A DNA stretch of 64,000 bases from Nannocystis exedens (GTDB taxonomy: Bacteria > Myxococcota_A > Polyangia > Nannocystales > Nannocystaceae). Made by a program: the position numbers and the translations under genes. A model generated the notes under the pieces. It did not search any database. It was given only the letters and a program-made list of their open reading frames with translations, and was not told where the DNA came from. This document shows positions 24,106-32,332 of the stretch, piece by piece. Positions within the stretch are counted from its first letter, which is position 1. Each line of letters starts with the position of its first letter. The stretch lies in the NCBI RefSeq assembly GCF_002343915.1, contig NZ_NETK01000001.1, positions 11,122,001 to 11,186,000 on the forward strand, read 5' to 3'.

Positions 24106-25674
24106 TTACAACCGGAGGGCGTGTTGACCGTCGGCGAGACCGCGAAGCTTCTGCGCAGCGCAGGCGTGCCACGGATCCGTCGACACGTACGGCTCGAGCT
24201 CGATGGTCCGCAACCGGCCCCCCCGCATCTCGACCATGACAAGCCCTGACGGAGCGTCGGGGCAGCGGCGGAGACGTGCCTCGATTTTTTGACGTCTTTC
24301 TCCTTCAGAGACCTCTCTCGCTGCCGGTGGCGCCGGCGTCGGCGGAGACGGCGACGGCGTGGTGACAACCGTGGGCGAGGTGGGCGCAGGCGCGGCCGTA
24401 GGTTGCTCCACTGGGATCAACGTCGGCACCGGGACGGGCTCGAACGCGTCCAGCCGCTGCGCGTCCAGCTGCTCGGCGGTCGGACTCGTGACGCCCGGGG
24501 GCAGGAGAAAGACCGCGAGTAAGGTGCAGGCGAAAAGCACCGTGAAACCGAGCGACGCGGCGAGGACCCACGGCCTGGGCGGCGCGGGCGTGCTCGGTGG
24601 CGGGAGGACGGGCGGCCGAGCCGTCGTCGCCGATGACCGGGCGAGAGCGGGGGAGGGGCCGAGCGGGACACGGAGACCGGTGACCGGCGTGAGCGCTGGC
24701 GCCGGCGGCGTCGGTTCGGGCGCGCGGGCGGTCGGCGCCGCGGCCTTGCGCGCTGAGGGCTCCAGGAGTCGCCGAAGTTGCCGCCCGAGCTCGGCCGCGG
24801 AGGCCGGCCTCTGTGCTGGGTCTCCGCCGATAGCTCGCATCACGAGGTTCTCGAGGTCCGTCGGCAACCGCACCTCGAACTCCGACGGACGCGCCGGAAC
24901 GACGCCGAGCGCAATCTCCACCTGCTGCGCCTGTGCTGTGGTTCCAGGCCAGGGCATCCGGGCGGTGAGCAACTTGAACAGCGTAACGCCGAGGGCGAAG
25001 ACCTCCGAGGCTTCCGTGAAGGGGGACTCCTCGATGGGCTGGCCGGAGCGCGCGTAGACCTCGGGAGCGCAGTAGCCGGGCGTGTAGGGGATCCAGCCGG
25101 TGGGCTCCGCGAGCTGCGACATGATCGGTGCTTCGAGCGGCCGATGCCGCACGAGGCCGAGGTCGATCAGCACCACACGCTCGTCGGCGCCGTCCCCAAC
25201 GACCATGAAATTGTCGGGCTTGATATCGCGGTGAAACCAGCCCTTCTCGTGAAGACTGGCGACCGCCTCAGCGGCGGCAGCCGTCAGCTCGGCAGCGCGG
25301 CGCCAGTACATCGGCCTGCCGTCTTGCAGGTCCCTGAGGCTCTGGCCGTCGAGCCACTCCATCACGAGATACTCCGCTTTGGCCTCGAGACGGAAGTCGA
25401 GGACGCGCACGACGTTCGGGTCGCGCAGTCGGAAGCCGAGGATGGCCTCCGTCTTGAAGTGTGCGAACGCGTAGTCCTCCGTTCGGGCGTTCTGAGACGC
25501 GCTGTCGGTCTCGCGGGCGACTGGCCGCCGCATCTTCACCGCGACCGGTGTGTCCAGCTCGTTGTGCCACGCCTCGTAGACCTCGGCGAAGCCGCCACTC
25601 GCAACGTGGCGCTTGATCGTGTACACGCCGCCGACGGTCTTACCTACCCACTGCTTCGGATCCGGTCTGACCAT
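24106..25674 (-). CDS. Transmembrane Ser/Thr protein kinase
   Basis: 522 residues. Hanks-type kinase at about 10-305: glycine loop VASGGFAEVYEAW, VAVK lysine (about 47), HRDIKPDN catalytic loop (148-155), DLG in place of DFG (171-173), GYCAPEVY as the APE motif. A Pro/Thr linker leads to one membrane segment (369-392, PWVLAASLGFTVLFACTLL). The outside part has a second Thr/Pro linker and a small Cys-containing beta domain (LRRCPDAPSGLVMVEM ... CAAQKLRGLADG) seen at the ends of myxobacterial kinases and secretins. ATG 25674 follows aggaagg. Likely partner: the PP2C phosphatase at 21354. A truncated duplicate is at 4733-5497. Confidence 0.9.
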   Translation of the reverse strand: MVRPDPKQWVGKTVGGVYTIKRHVASGGFAEVYEAWHNELDTPVAVKMRRPVARETDSASQNARTEDYAFAHFKTEAILGFRLRDPNVVRVLDFRLEAKAEYLVMEWLDGQSLRDLQDGRPMYWRRAAELTAAAAEAVASLHEKGWFHRDIKPDNFMVVGDGADERVVLIDLGLVRHRPLEAPIMSQLAEPTGWIPYTPGYCAPEVYARSGQPIEESPFTEASEVFALGVTLFKLLTARMPWPGTTAQAQQVEIALGVVPARPSEFEVRLPTDLENLVMRAIGGDPAQRPASAAELGRQLRRLLEPSARKAAAPTARAPEPTPPAPALTPVTGLRVPLGPSPALARSSATTARPPVLPPPSTPAPPRPWVLAASLGFTVLFACTLLAVFLLPPGVTSPTAEQLDAQRLDAFEPVPVPTLIPVEQPTAAPAPTSPTVVTTPSPSPPTPAPPAAREVSEGERRQKIEARLRRCPDAPSGLVMVEMRGGRLRTIELEPYVSTDPWHACAAQKLRGLADGQHALRL

Positions 25675-25700
25675 GAACCTTCCTAACACAGCGCGTGGAG

Positions 25701-25713
25701 TTTGGTATACTCA
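25701..25713. promoter_or_regulatory. GGTATAC promoter/operator-like motif
   Basis: TTTGGTATACTCA lies between the divergent kinase (24106-25674) and the gene at 25754. It contains TGGTATACT, which fits an extended -10 box for the rightward gene, and resembles TTGGTATACC at 47928 and 50783. Confidence 0.45.
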
Positions 25714-25753
25714 GAAGGAACACCCGCAAACCGCACCGCGTTGGATCAGACGC

Positions 25754-26704
25754 ATGCACGCCCTGTCCTTGTTCCTCCTGCTCGCGCCGAACTGTCCCGA
25801 AAACCTAACGCGGGTCTGCGACGCCGTGCTCGCGGGCCAGACGCTCGAGGCGGCCGAGCTCGCAGCTCCGCTCGCACGGGACCCAGCAGTCGACCCCGAG
25901 GATCGTCGCACTGCCGTAGCTATCGCGGTGGGCGGTTGGTTGCAGAACGGTTCGCCGGCCTCGCGCTGCGCCGCAAAGGCGCTCCTGGCCGCATACCTCG
26001 CCGACCCGAAGGTCCCGCACACCGCGGCCTTGGAGCGACGGCACCGTGAACTCGCTTCACTCAGCTGTGACGACGTGACGGCCGCACCGCCACCGGGCGG
26101 CGCTCAACTCTCACTGATTCCGGTGGGCTCGCCGAAGGGGCCGCCGGCGAGCCCGGCGTCACCGGCGAGCTCCGAGTCGTCGTCGCCGGCGGGCTCGTCG
26201 ACGGCGACGGCGAGCTCGCCAGCCGCATCGCCGGCGAGCTCGTCGCCAGCGAGCTCGTCGCCAGCGAGCTCGTCGCCGGCGAGCTCGTCGCCGGCGAGCT
26301 CGTCGCCGGCGAGCTCGTCGCCGGCGAGTCTGGCGCCGAACTCACTCACCCCTGGGAAGGGCAGGGTCGTCACTGGCTGGACGTTGGCGGGCCTCGGCGG
26401 GGGCTTTCTCGTTGCCACGATCGGCACGGTCGCAGCGTTCGGCCACCACGTCTCCCTCGGCCGAGAGCTGGTCGACGGCGCACGCGCCGAGCATCGGGAC
26501 CTGACCCCGGCCGAGATGACGAGCTTCTACGAGGCCTACGGCGCAGCGAAGTCGGCGCAGAGAATCTCTATTGCCTTGGGGATCTCGAGCGCTGCACTCC
26601 TCGGCGCGGCGATTCCCCTCGTGGTCAGCGGACGACGTGCAATGCGCCTCAAGCCTTACGCCGACTTCACCGGCGCCGGCCTGGTGGTGGGTGGCCGCTT
26701 CTAA
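25754..26704 (+). CDS. Membrane protein with SSPAS repeat linker
   Basis: 316 residues. The N-terminus (MHALSLFLLLAPNCP) is a likely signal peptide; residues 15-110 are a helical domain with several Cys, NLTRVCDAVLAGQTLEAAEL, resembling the periplasmic kinase-associated regions of myxobacteria. A low-complexity linker with about seven SSPAS units follows, then two membrane segments (TGWTLAGLGGGFLVATIGTV and IALGISSAALLGAAIPLVV). It is divergent from the transmembrane kinase and may work with it. Function unknown. Confidence 0.6.
   Translation: MHALSLFLLLAPNCPENLTRVCDAVLAGQTLEAAELAAPLARDPAVDPEDRRTAVAIAVGGWLQNGSPASRCAAKALLAAYLADPKVPHTAALERRHRELASLSCDDVTAAPPPGGAQLSLIPVGSPKGPPASPASPASSESSSPAGSSTATASSPAASPASSSPASSSPASSSPASSSPASSSPASSSPASLAPNSLTPGKGRVVTGWTLAGLGGGFLVATIGTVAAFGHHVSLGRELVDGARAEHRDLTPAEMTSFYEAYGAAKSAQRISIALGISSAALLGAAIPLVVSGRRAMRLKPYADFTGAGLVVGGRF
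26230..26332 (+). repeat. 15-bp tandem repeat (SSPAS linker)
   Basis: Seven units of gcgagctcgtcgccg/a encode the SSPAS linker of the membrane protein. Near-identity of units at the DNA level suggests recent slippage. Confidence 0.85.
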
Positions 26705-26937
26705 GGCTCGCTGCCCTCGGTGCCATCCGTCTTCATGCTCGGCCGTCTCACGGCTCGGGGGCTCCGCAGGCCGAGACTTCGCATCCGGCGCATGAGCGCC
26801 CACCGCGAGATGCCGAGCTCTTCTGCAGCTTCCGCCAGCGACCAGAAGTTTCGCTCCAGGGCCAGCCGAATGGCCATCGCCTCGAGCTCCTTCAGCTTCA
26901 GCGTCGGCAGCCGCAACCGTGCCGGCAACTTGGCCAT
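26701..26937 (-). CDS. Fis-type helix-turn-helix regulator
   Basis: 78 residues. LKELEAMAIRLALERNFWSL and AEAAEELGISRWALMRRMRS form the Fis/NtrC C-terminal helix-turn-helix (HTH_8), without any sigma-54 or receiver domain. Such free domains act as small DNA-binding regulators or bending proteins. Its stop overlaps the stop of the convergent gene by 4 bases. A related HTH is at the end of the protein at 44539-45093. Confidence 0.75.
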   Translation of the reverse strand: MAKLPARLRLPTLKLKELEAMAIRLALERNFWSLAEAAEELGISRWALMRRMRSLGLRSPRAVRRPSMKTDGTEGSEP

Positions 26938-26968
26938 GCACGGTGCCTAACACGACCTGTCCCTTCGA

Positions 26969-27304
26969 TCATTTTTCAGAGGCCGTTGTCAGACGCAGGT
27001 GACGGCGCACTAAGTGCCGAACGAACGTCGATATGTTGGTCTTGGCGCGCGACGCGGCGGCCTCAAGAAGGTGCAGTTCCGCAGCGCTCTTCAGCTTGAA
27101 CGAGACGGTCGGCTGCTCGCGGCGAGGCCGAAACTGCTGCGGTGTTCGGCCGTACCGCTCCTTGAAGCGCCGTCGAAATTCCCACCCTGGAAGGTCGATG
27201 CGACGTGCGACTTCGCCAACGGCGTAGCCTTCCGACAAGAGTTGCGATGCCCGCTCGAGCTTTCTGTCGAGGGTCTCCTCACGGGCCTGTGCAAGGCGCA
27301 CCAT
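26969..27304 (-). CDS. Regulator joining an AraC-like helix-turn-helix to a ribbon-helix-helix-like end
   Basis: 111 residues. The first half (LLSEGYAVGEVARRIDLPGW then EFRRRFKERYGRTPQQFRP) is one AraC/XylS subdomain with the usual RF..RYG.TP.Q ending. The second half (PTVSFKLKSAAELHLLEAAA, TNISTFVRHLVRRHL) has the strand-helix-helix pattern of ribbon-helix-helix proteins. The fusion is unusual. An inverted repeat with A/T runs lies 18-50 bases upstream (27322-27355) and could be its own operator. Confidence 0.65.
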   Translation of the reverse strand: MVRLAQAREETLDRKLERASQLLSEGYAVGEVARRIDLPGWEFRRRFKERYGRTPQQFRPRREQPTVSFKLKSAAELHLLEAAASRAKTNISTFVRHLVRRHLRLTTASEK

Positions 27305-27321
27305 GAGTAGATCCTACCGAC

Positions 27322-27355
27322 ACCAAAAAAAAAGGGTAGGGGGTCGTTTTTTGGT
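27322..27355. promoter_or_regulatory. Inverted repeat with A and T runs
   Basis: ACCAAAAAA (27322-27330) and TTTTTTGGT (27347-27355) are perfect 9-base arms around a G-rich loop, just upstream of the regulator at 26969-27304. Such A/T tracts are rare in this GC-rich DNA. Candidate operator or promoter element. Confidence 0.5.
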
Positions 27356-27458
27356 ACACAGAGAACGAACGCCCCTAACGGGCCGGCTGGCGGAGGGGTG
27401 GGTGAACTGCCCATCCGGGAGTCCCAACCTCGAGGAGAGGCGGGCGCGCGGTGACCCG

Positions 27459-28475
27459 TCAACGCAGCCAGAACTCGGCCCGCACGACCTTCGGCTCGTC
27501 GAGCGGGGCCCCGACCGTCGCGGTATGCAGGCCCGCTTCGAGCGAGCCGACGAACAACCCGTCGATGGACACCGGCCGGAGCGGGCACCAGTCGGGGGAG
27601 GCGCGTTTACCCGCCACAAGGAAGTCACCGACGGTGCGGGTGACGAGACCGAGGGTGATCGGTCGCACCATCACGTTTGGCCCGGTGCGCATTACTGCCG
27701 GATCGTCACACTCGAGCGCGAACTCGCCGGAGGGCATCCATGGCAACAGATCGGGCGCGGGGCAGCCGGACAGCGGCGGGTAGGCGTCCCACGCCGCGTC
27801 CAGGTACTCCGCCTCGATCTCGGCGAAGCTCTCGCCGTAGGCCTCGGCAAACCTGGCGCGGAGGGTGGCGGCGCTGTCGTCGTAGTCGGAGGCGGCGTAG
27901 AGCCGCTTCCACGGCGCCATGCCACGCGTGTCGAGGAGGAAGCGGACGAAGTGGCCGGCCCCCCCGTAGAAGTCGCCCCGCGCCGTCGTCTCCAGGTCGT
28001 GCGGGAACCGGCCCAGCCACTCCGACGGGACACCGGGCGCCGCCGAGAGGCTGGTGAGCGCGACCGCCAGGCCCTCCTCGAGGAACGGTGACGCCCGCCC
28101 CATGGACGTCGTGGCGATCACGTGGACGAGCTCGTGCTCGAACTCGCTCCAGGGCCCGTAGAGCGTGTGACCGATGGCGCAAGCGAGCGGGCCGTCGCAG
28201 AACTCGCCGGCGTCAGAGACCCAATTGTAGCGGACGCGTCCGACCGGCTCGACTTCCAGCACCTCCTCGAGCCAGGAAAGGCGCGCCTCCATGTAGGGGA
28301 TGTTGCCCGCGCACAGCGGGCCGTCGAACTCCGGGGCGATGTCGAAGCGGTCGGTGACGAAGGCGACGGCCGGCGGCTCGGGCTGACAGGCGGCGATCGC
28401 GGCGACAAACGACAATGACCTGAGCGCGCGGATACCGGAGAGTTTAATCGGTGGGCCGCACGCGCGCCAGGACAT
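27459..28475 (-). CDS. Lipoprotein with gluzincin-type metallopeptidase motif
   Basis: 338 residues; a signal peptide ends at a lipobox (SFVAAIAACQPE, Cys30), though the exact start is unsure. The centre has EHELVHVIATTSMGRASPFL followed by EEGLAV: HExxH plus a downstream Glu, the gluzincin zinc site. Several Cys pairs suggest an exported protein. Paralogue of the protein at 31094-32146 (shared HELVH, FLIDTRG/FLLDTRG, AYGES.AE.EAEYL). Possibly degrades surface or prey proteins; substrate unknown. Confidence 0.7.
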   Translation of the reverse strand: MSWRACGPPIKLSGIRALRSLSFVAAIAACQPEPPAVAFVTDRFDIAPEFDGPLCAGNIPYMEARLSWLEEVLEVEPVGRVRYNWVSDAGEFCDGPLACAIGHTLYGPWSEFEHELVHVIATTSMGRASPFLEEGLAVALTSLSAAPGVPSEWLGRFPHDLETTARGDFYGGAGHFVRFLLDTRGMAPWKRLYAASDYDDSAATLRARFAEAYGESFAEIEAEYLDAAWDAYPPLSGCPAPDLLPWMPSGEFALECDDPAVMRTGPNVMVRPITLGLVTRTVGDFLVAGKRASPDWCPLRPVSIDGLFVGSLEAGLHTATVGAPLDEPKVVRAEFWLR

Positions 28476-28502
28476 GGCGGCCGGCCAGCGGGCTTCGGTC
28501 CC

Positions 28503-28925
28503 CTAACGCGTCGGTGCTGGCGGAGGGGCAGTGACCGCCCAGTGGACCAGGGCGCCGAGGACAAGTCCACCGGCCAGTCCGACGAACGTCCCCCGCACCC
28601 GCCCCACGATCGCCCCCAGAACCGCGCCACCGACGCCCAGGGCCGCGACGATCGGCGCATCCACGAGGAGATGCTGCACGGGCGCGCAGCCGGGGTCGAC
28701 CTCGTCCAGGTGCGCGAGGTACGTCGTCGGAAACTCTTGGACATGCACACTGCGGCACCCCGCAGAAGGTGGGAAGCGCCAGTCCGACAGCTGGCCGCTC
28801 GGCAGCCCGATCGACCGTGTTGCGCCGGCCTGCGCCGGCGTCTCGATCTCGGATTTCCCGACGATGATGCGCGTCCCTGGGCTCGAGGCCCGGAGTTCGG
28901 CTTCAACCTGAGACCAGCTGCGCAT
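28503..28925 (-). CDS. Glycine-zipper membrane protein
   Basis: 140 residues from ATG 28925, which overlaps the end of the upstream methyltransferase-like gene by 23 bases. The N-terminal part is soluble (RIIVGKSEIETPAQAG, HVQEFPTTYLAHLDEVDPG), then two adjacent membrane stretches rich in spaced Gly: VAALGVGGAVLGAIVG and GTFVGLAGGLVLGALVHW. Glycine zippers of this kind drive helix packing in oligomeric membrane proteins. A broken copy is at 7335-7655. Confidence 0.65.
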   Translation of the reverse strand: MRSWSQVEAELRASSPGTRIIVGKSEIETPAQAGATRSIGLPSGQLSDWRFPPSAGCRSVHVQEFPTTYLAHLDEVDPGCAPVQHLLVDAPIVAALGVGGAVLGAIVGRVRGTFVGLAGGLVLGALVHWAVTAPPPAPTR

Positions 28926-29547
28926 CGGGTACCTCGAGCGAGGGGGTCGGGGCCGGGGCCAGCGCGGGCTCGGACGTGGGCCACCACCAGGGCGATGTGG
29001 CGTAGCCGAGGAGTCCGACGAGGCCCGCGCCGTAGACGACCTTCCGCCACGTCGGCACAGGAGCGAATGCCACGCGGCCGTTGACTGCGTGCCCCGCCCA
29101 GCTCGCGCCCGGGTACAGGTGCGCCGTGATCGTCCACGGCTGGACGGCCACCACGAACAAGTTATCGGGGCTGCCGGCGACGCGGAGCAGCTCGGCGTAC
29201 GCGGCCTCCACGTTGTCGACGTACTCGAAGACGCAGGACACGAACACCACAACGCTGTTGTCCGCGAAGGGCAGGGGCTTCGTGATGTCGGCCGCGATCG
29301 CCACGGGGCAGAGCGGGCATCCGTTGAGGTCGACGCACACGTCGCCGCAGCCGTAGGCCCGGGCGAGCCGCGTGTGCATGCCGGCGTCGGGGTCGCCGAT
29401 CACGACGAGCGGGCGCCCGAGGGCCTTCGCGCGGGCGACAGCGGCGGCGAACAACGAGCTGCGCTCGCTGAAGCGGAGCCATGCCCCGAGCCCCTCCAGC
29501 GCGAGAACGCCGACAAGAACGACTCCAGCGATGGCGGGTCCTTGCAC
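28903..29547 (-). CDS. Membrane-anchored class I methyltransferase-like protein
   Basis: 214 residues from GTG 29547. A membrane segment (AIAGVVLVGVLALEGLGAWL) leads to a Rossmann-like core: LVVIGDPDAGMHTRLARAYG (motif I position, glycines partly replaced), CVDLNGCP, ADITKPLPFADNSVVVFVSCVFEYV and AYAELLRVAGSPDNLFVVAV, the order of SAM-dependent methyltransferases. A second hydrophobic segment is near the end (VVYGAGLVGLLGYATSPWWW). Because motif I is weak, activity is uncertain. Its promoter region and first codons are duplicated at 32194-32325. Confidence 0.65.
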   Translation of the reverse strand: MQGPAIAGVVLVGVLALEGLGAWLRFSERSSLFAAAVARAKALGRPLVVIGDPDAGMHTRLARAYGCGDVCVDLNGCPLCPVAIAADITKPLPFADNSVVVFVSCVFEYVDNVEAAYAELLRVAGSPDNLFVVAVQPWTITAHLYPGASWAGHAVNGRVAFAPVPTWRKVVYGAGLVGLLGYATSPWWWPTSEPALAPAPTPSLEVPDAQLVSG

Positions 29548-29660
29548 AAATCGCAGCGTACCAGCCGGTGCCAGCGCACGACCGCGCACGACCTCGGCAT
29601 TTCTGACCTCCGAAGCGCATGCGTTGCCCAAGAGCGAGTTCTCCGCCTCGCCGAGGCGCT
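29526..29660. repeat. Approx. 130-bp direct repeat, left copy
   Basis: Contains the first codons and upstream region of the methyltransferase-like gene. From about 29565 (ccagcgcacgaccgcgcacg) to 29650 it is over 90% identical to 32237-32323; the first 40 bases are more diverged. With the right copy it brackets the two-gene cassette at 29822-32146. Confidence 0.85.
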
Positions 29661-29821
29661 CGGGGTGGCGGCGCGACGCACCGAGCTGACGCGCCAGGCA
29701 CCCGACGACGGCGGTCGCCTGCACGACCTGCTGCCGTGCATCGACCTGCGCTCGAAGCGGCGGCGCGGCCGCGTCGAGGCCAGGCGAGGCCCGATATCGC
29801 CACGGAGGAGGCGCAGTTACG

Positions 29822-31093
29822 ATGGATTGGATGGTCGCCAGAAGGGCTCGTGCCGGAATCCTCGGAGCCGGGCTCCTGGCCTGTGCGCCCGAGCCGTGCA
29901 CCGAGGTCGAGGGGCTCGATCTGTGGGACGCCGGCGTCTCGGGGCAGTTGTGTGTCCTCGGCGACGTCGTCGTGAACGAGCGGACGGCCGCCGAGCTCGC
30001 CCGCCTTGAGGGCATCGAATCGATCGCCGGCTCGCTCCTCGTATTCGCCAACCCCGAATGGACCGAGCTGCCGCGCTTCGCTTCCCTGCGAGAGATCGGC
30101 GGCGCCCTGTCGATCTCCGACAACCCCGCGCTCACCAAGATCGACGCCTTCCCGGCGCTCGAGCGGATCGGCGGGACGCTCTACGTCGGCGAGCACCCGC
30201 GCCTCGTGTCCGTCGCGCTCGGCGATCGCCTGGTCGAGATCGGCGGCCTCCAGCTCGCGCTCAACCCCGAGCTCGCCTCGATCGCGGGCCTGCAACGCAT
30301 CGAGTCCGTGGCCGGCGACTTCATCGTCCAGGACAGCGGGCGGCTCGCCACGCTCGAGTTCCCCGCGTTGGCGCGCGTCGACGGGGGGCTCCGTCTCGCC
30401 GCGCTGCCGAACCTGCGCAGCGTCGATTTCTCCGGGCTCGTGCGGAGCGGGGGCTTGAATTTCGCGTCCACGGGGCTCGACGGGCTGGCCGGGCTCTCCG
30501 CGCTCGAGAGCGTCGGGGCGGTCATCCTCGGGGACAACCCGCGGATGACCGAGCTCGATCTCACCGGCTGGGCCCTCGGTTCCCTCAGTGTCCACGGCAA
30601 CGCGGGCCTGCAGCGCCTGGCCGCGGTCCTCACCCCGGTCCCGGAGACGACCGCCTCGGTCTTCGTCACCGGCAACGCCGCGCTCACGCGGTTCGACTGC
30701 GCGATCGACGGCGAGGAGCTCAAGTGGCTGGTCCTCACCGACAACGCCGCACTCGCGCAGATCGCCCCCTGGACGGGCCTCGCGCGCTTGAGCGGCCTGC
30801 GCATCCAGCACAACGCGAGCCTCACCGAGCTCCGCTCGTGGCTGCCCGCGCTGTCCCGCGCCGACCAGTTGTGGATCTTCGGCAACGCCGCGCTCCCTCC
30901 CGCGGCCGTCGACGCGTTGCTCACCGAAGTCGAGCACGACGGCGAGCCTCGCGTCGGCGACAACGAGGGCCAGGTGACCGTGCTCGATCCGTGCCCGTGG
31001 CCCGACGACTCCGTCTGCGACGCCGAGCAAGACGCGGACGGGGAGCCGGGCACCGGCCTGTGCCTCGTCGATCCGGACGGCTGCGGGGGTTGA
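29822..31093 (+). CDS. Leucine-rich (receptor L-domain-like) lipoprotein
   Basis: 423 residues. ARAGILGAGLLACAPEPC holds a lipobox with Cys21. The body is a solenoid of 22-25-residue repeats: GSLLVFANPEWTELPRF, GALSISDNPALTKIDAF, GAVILGDNPRMTELDL. The Cys-rich end (DPCPWPDDSVCDAEQD) probably caps the solenoid. It is the same type as the protein at 5518-7017. It is followed by the peptidase-like gene with its stop abutting that ATG, so they form a two-gene unit inside direct repeats. Likely surface-exposed ligand binding. Confidence 0.8.
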   Translation: MDWMVARRARAGILGAGLLACAPEPCTEVEGLDLWDAGVSGQLCVLGDVVVNERTAAELARLEGIESIAGSLLVFANPEWTELPRFASLREIGGALSISDNPALTKIDAFPALERIGGTLYVGEHPRLVSVALGDRLVEIGGLQLALNPELASIAGLQRIESVAGDFIVQDSGRLATLEFPALARVDGGLRLAALPNLRSVDFSGLVRSGGLNFASTGLDGLAGLSALESVGAVILGDNPRMTELDLTGWALGSLSVHGNAGLQRLAAVLTPVPETTASVFVTGNAALTRFDCAIDGEELKWLVLTDNAALAQIAPWTGLARLSGLRIQHNASLTELRSWLPALSRADQLWIFGNAALPPAAVDALLTEVEHDGEPRVGDNEGQVTVLDPCPWPDDSVCDAEQDADGEPGTGLCLVDPDGCGG

Positions 31094-32146
31094 ATGCGCG
31101 CTCCTCTTCTCGTCCTCGCCGTCCTCATCGCCTGCGCGCCTCCGGTGTCCGACGCCGAGGAGCCGCGTCCGGCGTGGGTCGGTGAGCACTTCACCATCGA
31201 CACCACTGTCGAGACGGAGCAGCTGTGCGCCGGCAGCGTGCAGAGCCTCGATCGCTTCATCGAGCGCACCTTCGCCTTCCTCGGCGAGCCGGTCCCCGAC
31301 GACTTTGTCGCGCTCGTGGAGGTGGGCGACATCTCCCTGTGCCCGGCGGCGGCGGCGGCGTGTTACCTGGGGGACCCGAACACGTCGTACCTCGAATCGC
31401 TCGCCAATTTCGGTCTGCCGCTGACCACGCTGCGTCACGAGCTCGTCCACGCAATGACGTGGGAGGCGTGGGGGCCCAGCATCTCGTTCTTCGCCGAGGG
31501 CATCGCCGCCGCGCTGCAGGGGCCCGAACTCGTGGGCGCGCCCGTTCCCGTCGGCGATCAACTCACCCTCACGACGGGGACGCTCGATTACGGCGCGGTG
31601 GCGCTGTTCACCCGCTTCCTGATCGACACTCGCGGCGTGGACGCCTTCCGGCGGATGTATCAGGGCGCGCAGACATGGTCCGAGGACGACATCCGCGCGC
31701 TCTTCCTCGAGGTCTACGGTGAGTCGCTGGCTGAGCTCGAGGCGGAATACCTGGCCACGCCGCTCGGCTGCACGTATGCGGTCGACCTCTGCGACGTGGG
31801 CAGCGCCGAACGGATCGCGGACGTCTGGGCGCACAGCTTCGTCGTCTCGTGCGACGACCCCGGCTACGTCGGCGTCCGCGACTCGTCGCAAGCGTTCTTT
31901 ACGGGGATGTGGACCGCCATGACGCTCCGGGTCGAGCGCGCCGGCCGCTATCGCCTCCGCTCCTCCGGCTATGCCGAGCTGTGGGGATGCGGCGCCTGTG
32001 TCGATCTGCCGAGCGGGCTCCCGGGTCTCGACACCGACGTCGAGCTCGACCTCGACGCAGGGCTTTACACCCTGCTCGCGCCGGCCGCCGCCGCCACCCG
32101 CACGGTTCAGGACGTCGAGCTGCGGCTCGTCGAGCCCGCGCCCTGA
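31094..32146 (+). CDS. Lipoprotein with gluzincin-type metallopeptidase motif
   Basis: 350 residues; MRAPLLVLAVLIACAPP gives a lipobox at Cys14. The zinc-site pattern HELVHAMTWEAWGPSISFFA followed by EGIAAAL has HExxH and a downstream Glu. Multiple Cys pairs and a C-terminal beta domain (MTLRVERAGRYRLRSSG) follow. Paralogue of 27459-28475. The ATG abuts the stop of the LRR lipoprotein gene, implying a functional pair. Confidence 0.75.
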   Translation: MRAPLLVLAVLIACAPPVSDAEEPRPAWVGEHFTIDTTVETEQLCAGSVQSLDRFIERTFAFLGEPVPDDFVALVEVGDISLCPAAAAACYLGDPNTSYLESLANFGLPLTTLRHELVHAMTWEAWGPSISFFAEGIAAALQGPELVGAPVPVGDQLTLTTGTLDYGAVALFTRFLIDTRGVDAFRRMYQGAQTWSEDDIRALFLEVYGESLAELEAEYLATPLGCTYAVDLCDVGSAERIADVWAHSFVVSCDDPGYVGVRDSSQAFFTGMWTAMTLRVERAGRYRLRSSGYAELWGCGACVDLPSGLPGLDTDVELDLDAGLYTLLAPAAAATRTVQDVELRLVEPAP

Positions 32147-32193
32147 CAGCCGGCCGCCGACCGCCGCGTGCTCGCCCGAGTCGGAGCTACGAC

Positions 32194-32325
32194 TCAACGA
32201 TGGCGGCCCTTGCACGGCTTCCAGCGAACTCGTCGGTGCCAGCGCACGACCGCGCACGACCTCGGCATTTCTGACCTCCGAAGCGCACGCGTTGCCCAAG
32301 AGCGAGTCCTCCGCCTCGCCGACAC
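32194..32325. repeat. Approx. 130-bp direct repeat, right copy
   Basis: Second copy of 29526-29660, with the same first codons of the methyltransferase-like gene on the minus strand (VQGPPS...) but no gene behind them. It ends 8 bases before ATG 32333, so it serves as upstream region of that gene. Confidence 0.85.
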
Positions 32326-32332
32326 TCAACCG

